A stretch of 39,764 bases of DNA from an uncultured Bacillus sp. (GTDB lineage Bacteria > Bacillota > Bacilli > Bacillales_B > DSM-18226). Numbering within the stretch: position 1 is the stretch's first letter; each line of letters opens with the position of its first letter. The notes beneath the pieces are model-generated. The model ran no database searches and was not told where the DNA came from. It was given only the letters and a program-made list of their open reading frames with translations. The DNA is taken from the NCBI RefSeq assembly GCF_946478885.1, contig NZ_CAMLDX010000022.1, forward strand, positions 1 through 39,764. Reading direction: 5' to 3'. A program made the position numbers and the translations under genes. Positions 36,745-39,764 of the stretch are shown here, one piece after another.

Positions 36745-36876
36745 CTAAACTGTTTTATATACGAAAATAAACTGTTTCGGGTCTTTGTTTACTTCTTCAT
36801 CATACCCGCCTTCGACAACTTTCTTTACAATCCATTTGCGCCCAGACCCTATACTACCACAAAAACCACATTTCAT
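36745..36876 (-). CDS. Small open frame of unknown function
   Basis: 43 residues: MKCGFCGSIGSGRKW, then VVEGGYDEEVNKDPKQFIFVYKTV. Composition looks protein-like, with one CGFC pair that could bind metal. No ribosome binding site is seen, and the frame is also open upstream, so it may be the end of a decayed gene. I recognise no family. Confidence 0.3.
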   Translation of the reverse strand: MKCGFCGSIGSGRKWIVKKVVEGGYDEEVNKDPKQFIFVYKTV

Positions 36877-37190
36877 TATACAACTAAAAAATACTTTCGG
36901 CTGTATTTTTCTCCTTTATCATTAGCTCTGTTATAAAAGATGGATTGATTTGTATCAATGGGCATAAAAACGCCAGCGGCATCCTCCTTGCACCGCCGTG
37001 CTTGTTACATGGTGCTTGAGTCGCCGTGGTTTCTGTCAAAAAAAAAGAAACGGCGGTTCTGAAAATCAAAGCCGCCGCTGTAAGTAAGCGCGTAAAACTA
37101 TGTCTGCTGCACGAGGTTTTTCCTTTTACCGTCGTTCGACAACTTGTTGACTTCTTCTCCTGTTTGATTATGGCAATTCCAACCATCTAA
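36877..37190. other. Eroded region without an intact gene
   Basis: 314 nt, locally GC-rich around 36965-37080. It carries short hairpins (GCACcgccGTGC near 36990) and the minus-strand terminator listed separately. No frame has a ribosome binding site and a recognisable product. Confidence 0.4.
37041..37077 (-). terminator. Orphan terminator
   Basis: On the minus strand CGGCGG pairs with CCGCCG and is followed by TTTCTTTTTTTTT. No intact minus-strand gene lies just upstream, so it is likely left over from a lost gene. Confidence 0.65.
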
Positions 37191-37475
37191 CCTATAAGGG
37201 AACTTTATACAATTTATAACCCTGGTAGATGTCAAATCTGTGTTTCAGTAAAACGTAACGATAATTTATGCATTATTACCGTATCAGATTACGGGTGTGG
37301 TGTGTCAAGCGAGCAATTATCAAATTTTAATCGGAATGTTTTCGCAGAAAAAGAGTATAAGGTAAATGGAGAAGCCTCTCATGGTTTTGGAATTCGTTTG
37401 GTTTCTCAAATTAAAAAAGCCCATGATGGCAACATCATAATTCAAATAATGTACCAACGGAGCTATGCACGGTAA
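37191..37475 (+). pseudogene. Remnant of a sensor histidine kinase ATP-binding domain
   Basis: From about 37233 the frame reads VSVKRNDNLCIITVSDYGCG, then HGFGIRLVSQIKKAHDGNI. DYGCG is the G1 box and HGFG the G2 box of a HATPase_c domain. The histidine box, N box, sensor domain and start codon are absent; a TAA at 37188 precedes the frame. No response regulator gene is near. The stop is at 37473-37475, and a strong terminator follows, so the 3' end looks original and the 5' part was deleted. Confidence 0.7.
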
Positions 37476-37496
37476 TATCATTAAAGTTGTTATGAT

Positions 37497-37526
37497 AAGG
37501 GAGGCATTTGATGCCTCCCTTTTTTG
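37497..37526 (+). terminator. Terminator after the kinase remnant
   Basis: AAGGGAGGCAT (37497-37507) and ATGCCTCCCTT (37511-37521) are perfect 11-bp arms with a 3-nt loop, followed by six T. Confidence 0.9.
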
Positions 37527-37571
37527 ATGAAATTAAACAGTATTTACATAAAGCTATAAGTCGTTCAAATA

Positions 37572-37769
37572 TTAGTGAAAACAATATAAGCTTAAAGCGC
37601 AAGTAGCAAGCCCTCGGTAAAATATGAATTCATTGATGAAAATCGCTCCCCATTCCGAGTGAAGAAAATGTGCAGCGTTCTGAGAAATGATCACAGGAGA
37701 TTCTTCAGACTCAAAGAACCAAGGGAAGTCTTGCATGTCAAGATACAACTTTTTCGCTACCGGTTCCAA
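37572..37769 (-). CDS. Hypothetical open frame
   Basis: 65 residues from a TTG; MQDFPWFFESEESPVIISQN is part of it. AAGGAGG lies directly in front of the TTG, too close for normal use, and the first inner ATG (MQDF) is far from it. No family is recognised. It may be a real small protein or the end of a decayed gene. Confidence 0.3.
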   Translation of the reverse strand: MEPVAKKLYLDMQDFPWFFESEESPVIISQNAAHFLHSEWGAIFINEFIFYRGLATCALSLYCFH

Positions 37770-37947
37770 TCCTCCTTATCATTGGTATTTCTTATCTATA
37801 AAAAGACACTATTATCGCATTAGCAGAGGCTAAAAAAACAAGGTGAGATCATAGAAATTCAACAGGTAAAGCTGATTTTCTTTAATCTGACTTATTTCAC
37901 CAATCAATATTTAAGCTAAAGACAAAACTTCTTTATTTGAATAGAAG

Positions 37948-38223
37948 CTATATTAGTATCCTCCTAAAAACTACATCATTATAATCCACCCATTTTTGAT
38001 AATATGGGAGATAAAATCCCCAGTTTAACTCCTTATCTTTCATCACCCTTGCAGCTGTACTATCTTGAGATTGAAAGGACTGAAATAGCGCAATATCATG
38101 GTTAGAATCATAATATTCATTTTTCCGAACATGTTCAGATTCCATGGACTGAAACAATTCCTTTGCTTCTAGGCCTGCACCGACTGACGAAGTGGTAGAT
38201 ATCGAAGAGATAATTTTGAACAA
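37948..38223 (-). CDS. Hypothetical open frame, probably a fragment
   Basis: 91 residues from a TTG without a good ribosome binding site; ELNWGFYLPYYQKWVDYNDV is the most distinctive part. A parallel frame directly upstream (MKWDIPDIVQNYLFDIYHFV) also looks protein-like, which suggests a frameshifted gene. No family is recognised. Confidence 0.35.
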   Translation of the reverse strand: MFKIISSISTTSSVGAGLEAKELFQSMESEHVRKNEYYDSNHDIALFQSFQSQDSTAARVMKDKELNWGFYLPYYQKWVDYNDVVFRRILI

Positions 38224-38252
38224 TGTCCGGAATATCCCATTTCATGACCAGT

Positions 38253-38283
38253 AAAAAGGCAACGCCCATTAGGGTTCGTTGCC
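38253..38283 (-). terminator. Terminator of the L25/Ctc gene
   Basis: On the minus strand GGCAACG pairs with CGTTGCC (7 bp), with CCT/GGG pairing possible inside, then TTTTTAC. It is 49 nt past the stop at 38332. Confidence 0.8.
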
Positions 38284-38331
38284 TTCACTTTTTGTATTTG
38301 AAATGATGCTTCCTAACTTTGATTAAGCTCC

Positions 38332-38964
38332 TTAAGAAACTTGAGTTTCTCGCTCCTCATTGGTACCTGGGATTTTTTCACTCTGCTCTTCGCTTGTATT
38401 ATCTTCCGTTTCCAGTCTTGGAGAAAGTATTGTAGCAAGTACCTCATCGTCATCATGGTTTATTGTAATATCGCTATAACTTTTTCTAATTGCCCCAATA
38501 TTCACTGTATGGCCTATCTCTAAGTTGGAGAAATCAACTTCAATAACTTCAGGAATGTCTTTTGGTTTTGCTGTAATATTTAATTCGTGAAGAGATTGTT
38601 GAAGAACCCCTCCATGTTCTACTCCTTTTGCAGTTCCTATCAGCTCGACATGAACTTTTGCATGTATCTCAGTAGACATATTGATATGTAGAAAATCAGC
38701 ATGAAGAATTTCATGATTTAGCGGGTTCCATTGAAAATCTTCCAGTACAACATTTTCTGGTTTTCCATTAATCTCCAGGGAGATGATTCCATTTCTTCCG
38801 CTTTCCTGAATGACTTTGAGCAAATCAACATTCTTTACAGCAATTGATTTGCTTTTTTCATGTCTCCCATACACTACTGCCGGGATATTCCCTGCGTTTC
38901 TTAATTTGGTTAATACCGACCTTCTAAATTCTTTGCGTTCCTCTGCGACTAGAGTATTACTCAT
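38332..38964 (-). CDS. ctc: Ribosomal protein L25 / general stress protein Ctc
   Basis: 210 residues: N-terminal 5S rRNA-binding L25 domain (to about 90), the TL5-type C-terminal beta domain (to about 185) and an acidic tail. RKEFRRSVLTKLRNAGNIPA, VVYGRHEKSKSI and QWNPLNHEILHADFLHI identify the family. AAGGTGGAG precedes the ATG. In B. subtilis ctc lies between prs and spoVC; here neither is present, so this may be a second copy. A sigma-A promoter is seen and I find no sigma-B motif. Confidence 0.9.
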   Translation of the reverse strand: MSNTLVAEERKEFRRSVLTKLRNAGNIPAVVYGRHEKSKSIAVKNVDLLKVIQESGRNGIISLEINGKPENVVLEDFQWNPLNHEILHADFLHINMSTEIHAKVHVELIGTAKGVEHGGVLQQSLHELNITAKPKDIPEVIEVDFSNLEIGHTVNIGAIRKSYSDITINHDDDEVLATILSPRLETEDNTSEEQSEKIPGTNEERETQVS

Positions 38965-39065
38965 AGCGCTCCACCTTCCTGATACATAAGAATTTTAGAC
39001 ATAAGTATAAAATATCTTTCTAATATAGGAATGTCTAAGGATAATATGATTCTTTAAACCTTACA

Positions 39066-39094
39066 ATTATACAAAAAAATATCCACTTTGACAA
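39066..39094 (-). promoter_or_regulatory. Sigma-A promoter of the L25/Ctc gene
   Basis: On the minus strand TTGTCA (39089-39094), 17-nt spacer, TATAAT (39066-39071). It gives a leader of about 100 nt. Confidence 0.7.
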
Positions 39095-39284
39095 ATATTT
39101 TGCATTGTCCGATAATTTATCAGGTAATATCTTTCAGAGCTTTGAAAATCCTATGTACGTACATCTTCGTTCAACGCATGCAAGGCAGACTCATGTTTTT
39201 CGTTGAAAAAAATTATCTTTCTTATTTAACGGTGGTATAGCTTAAACGGAAGCAATAGAACAAGGGAAGCCCTTGCCTTTTCCT

Positions 39285-39584
39285 CGGATCTTAGATATGA
39301 AAGGTATGTCTAAAGCCCTCTACTTTGGTAAAAGCGTTCATGATAATGGTTGGGGCATGTTCACTACGTTATTAGGCTACAAACTCAAAGAACAAGGGAA
39401 ACAATTAGTTAAAATTGATAAATAGTTTCCTTCTACAAAAAAATGTTCTTGTTGTGGAGTAAAAAAGCCTATGACATTATCTGAACGTATATATCAATGT
39501 TCTTGCGGTTATGTGGCAGATCGTGACTATAATTCAGCCATCAATATCAAGAACGAAGGATTACGCTTATTAGCATTAGCATAA
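39285..39584 (+). pseudogene. TnpB (IS200/IS605 OrfB) remnant
   Basis: The frame reads LDMKGMSKALYFGKSVHDNGW, LGYKLKEQGKQLVKIDK, then TAG (39423-39425), then FPSTKKCSCCG, CSCGYVADRDYNSAINI and a stop at 39582-39584. This is the C-terminal third of TnpB: the zinc ribbon cysteines and the last RuvC aspartate (ADRDYNSA) are intact. The TAG replaces a position usually occupied by tryptophan (KWFPSSK type), a TGG-to-TAG change. The N-terminal two thirds, including the first RuvC motif, are missing, so it is inactive. TnpB is an RNA-guided nuclease of the transposon. Confidence 0.8.
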
Positions 39585-39704
39585 AAACTCTTGGAACAAG
39601 AGGGGTAGCTCGGTCATTTTTCGTTAGCTAGTAAAAGTAACGATAAGTCGAGAAGCTCCCACTTCAATCAGCTCGTAAGTGCGATAAGTAGCGAGTAGTT
39701 CGAC
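39585..39704 (+). mobile_element. Right end of an IS200/IS605-type element
   Basis: After the tnpB stop come GAGGGGTAGCTCGGTCA, GAAGCTCCCACTTCAATCAG and GCGAGTAGTTCGAC, the typical right-end order of this family. CTCG ... CGAG forms a subterminal hairpin (about 39672-39694). In such elements the guide (omega) RNA scaffold comes from this end. The left end was not found. The final bases after about 39705 show no gene. Confidence 0.6.
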
Positions 39705-39764
39705 AGTGTGGAAAAAGTTGTGTAAATAAGTTTGAATTCAATCCTCCTTGGCAAGAATTAGGAT

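Noticed and set aside
36541..36936. 131-codon plus-strand frame
   Set aside because: No ribosome binding site, composition biased to Tyr/Phe/Leu from AT-rich DNA, and no recognisable domain.
36884..37186. 100-codon minus-strand frame
   Set aside because: It crosses a strong minus-strand terminator and has no recognisable domain or good ribosome binding site.
38965..39100. Sigma-B promoter for ctc, as in B. subtilis
   Set aside because: GTTTAA-like sequence occurs but no GGGTAT at a suitable distance; a good sigma-A promoter is present.
1..39764. CRISPR array, tRNA genes, integrase or prophage genes
   Set aside because: No regularly spaced direct repeats, no tRNA-like cloverleaf and no phage structural or integrase gene were seen.

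Overview
The window is low-GC, Gram-positive chromosomal DNA from an endospore-forming member of the Bacillaceae. The evidence is AGGAGG-type ribosome binding sites, small acid-soluble spore proteins (sspE, sspK), a GerA-type germinant receptor operon, PerR, CodY and paired Fluc fluoride channels. From about 0.2 to 20.6 kb the gene order follows the Bacillus subtilis ygxA-ygzB-perR-bcp(ygaF)-gsaB-ygaE-ygaD-ygaC-ygaB-sspE-mutY(yfhQ)-yfhP-sspK-yfhH-recX-yfhE-yfhD neighbourhood as I recall it. Extra genes are inserted: a permuted papain-fold protein after perR, a K+ channel after bcp, and a very large glutamate synthase gene between gsaB and ygaE.

Layout. 0-0.2 kb: tandem sigma-A promoters and leader of an rRNA operon that runs leftward out of the window. 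0.2-5.7 kb: ygxA, ygzB, perR (with a near-perfect Per box), a papain-like protein, bcp, an ion channel and hemL/gsaB. 5.7-10.6 kb: a structured leader and a 1490-residue glutamate synthase large subunit. 10.8-20.6 kb: ygaE, ygaD, ntdP, ygaB, sspE, mutY, yfhP, sspK, yfhH, recX, yfhE and two yfhD-type genes. 20.65-20.8 kb: a cluster of DnaA boxes. 20.8-22.6 kb: yhdT-panF. 22.8-26.9 kb: a four-gene germinant receptor operon (A, B, C and a small D gene). 27-28.4 kb: a BY-kinase and its membrane modulator. 28.6-31.2 kb: a Ca2+ P-type ATPase. 31.4-35.1 kb: an NADPH-FMN reductase, two overlapping crcB genes, a lipoprotein and ynfA. 35.5-36.4 kb: a stand-alone codY. 36.4-38.3 kb: eroded DNA with a histidine-kinase remnant and orphan terminators. 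38.3-39 kb: an L25/Ctc gene. 39.3-39.7 kb: a broken TnpB (IS200/IS605) remnant with its right end.

Themes. Oxidative-stress handling (PerR, Bcp), DNA maintenance (MutY, RecX) and spore formation and germination dominate. Several gene ends carry members of one composite palindromic repeat (GGTGTCAGGCA ... TGCCTGACA), seen three times.

I found no clearly new multi-gene defence or metabolic system. The most unusual signals are regulatory or evolutionary. The only possible start of the glutamate synthase lies 37 nt from its Shine-Dalgarno sequence, with a hairpin filling the gap. There is a probable CodY paralog with a changed isoleucine pocket. There is a DnaA-box cluster in a 0.25-kb gap. Long multi-block hairpins follow both SASP genes.
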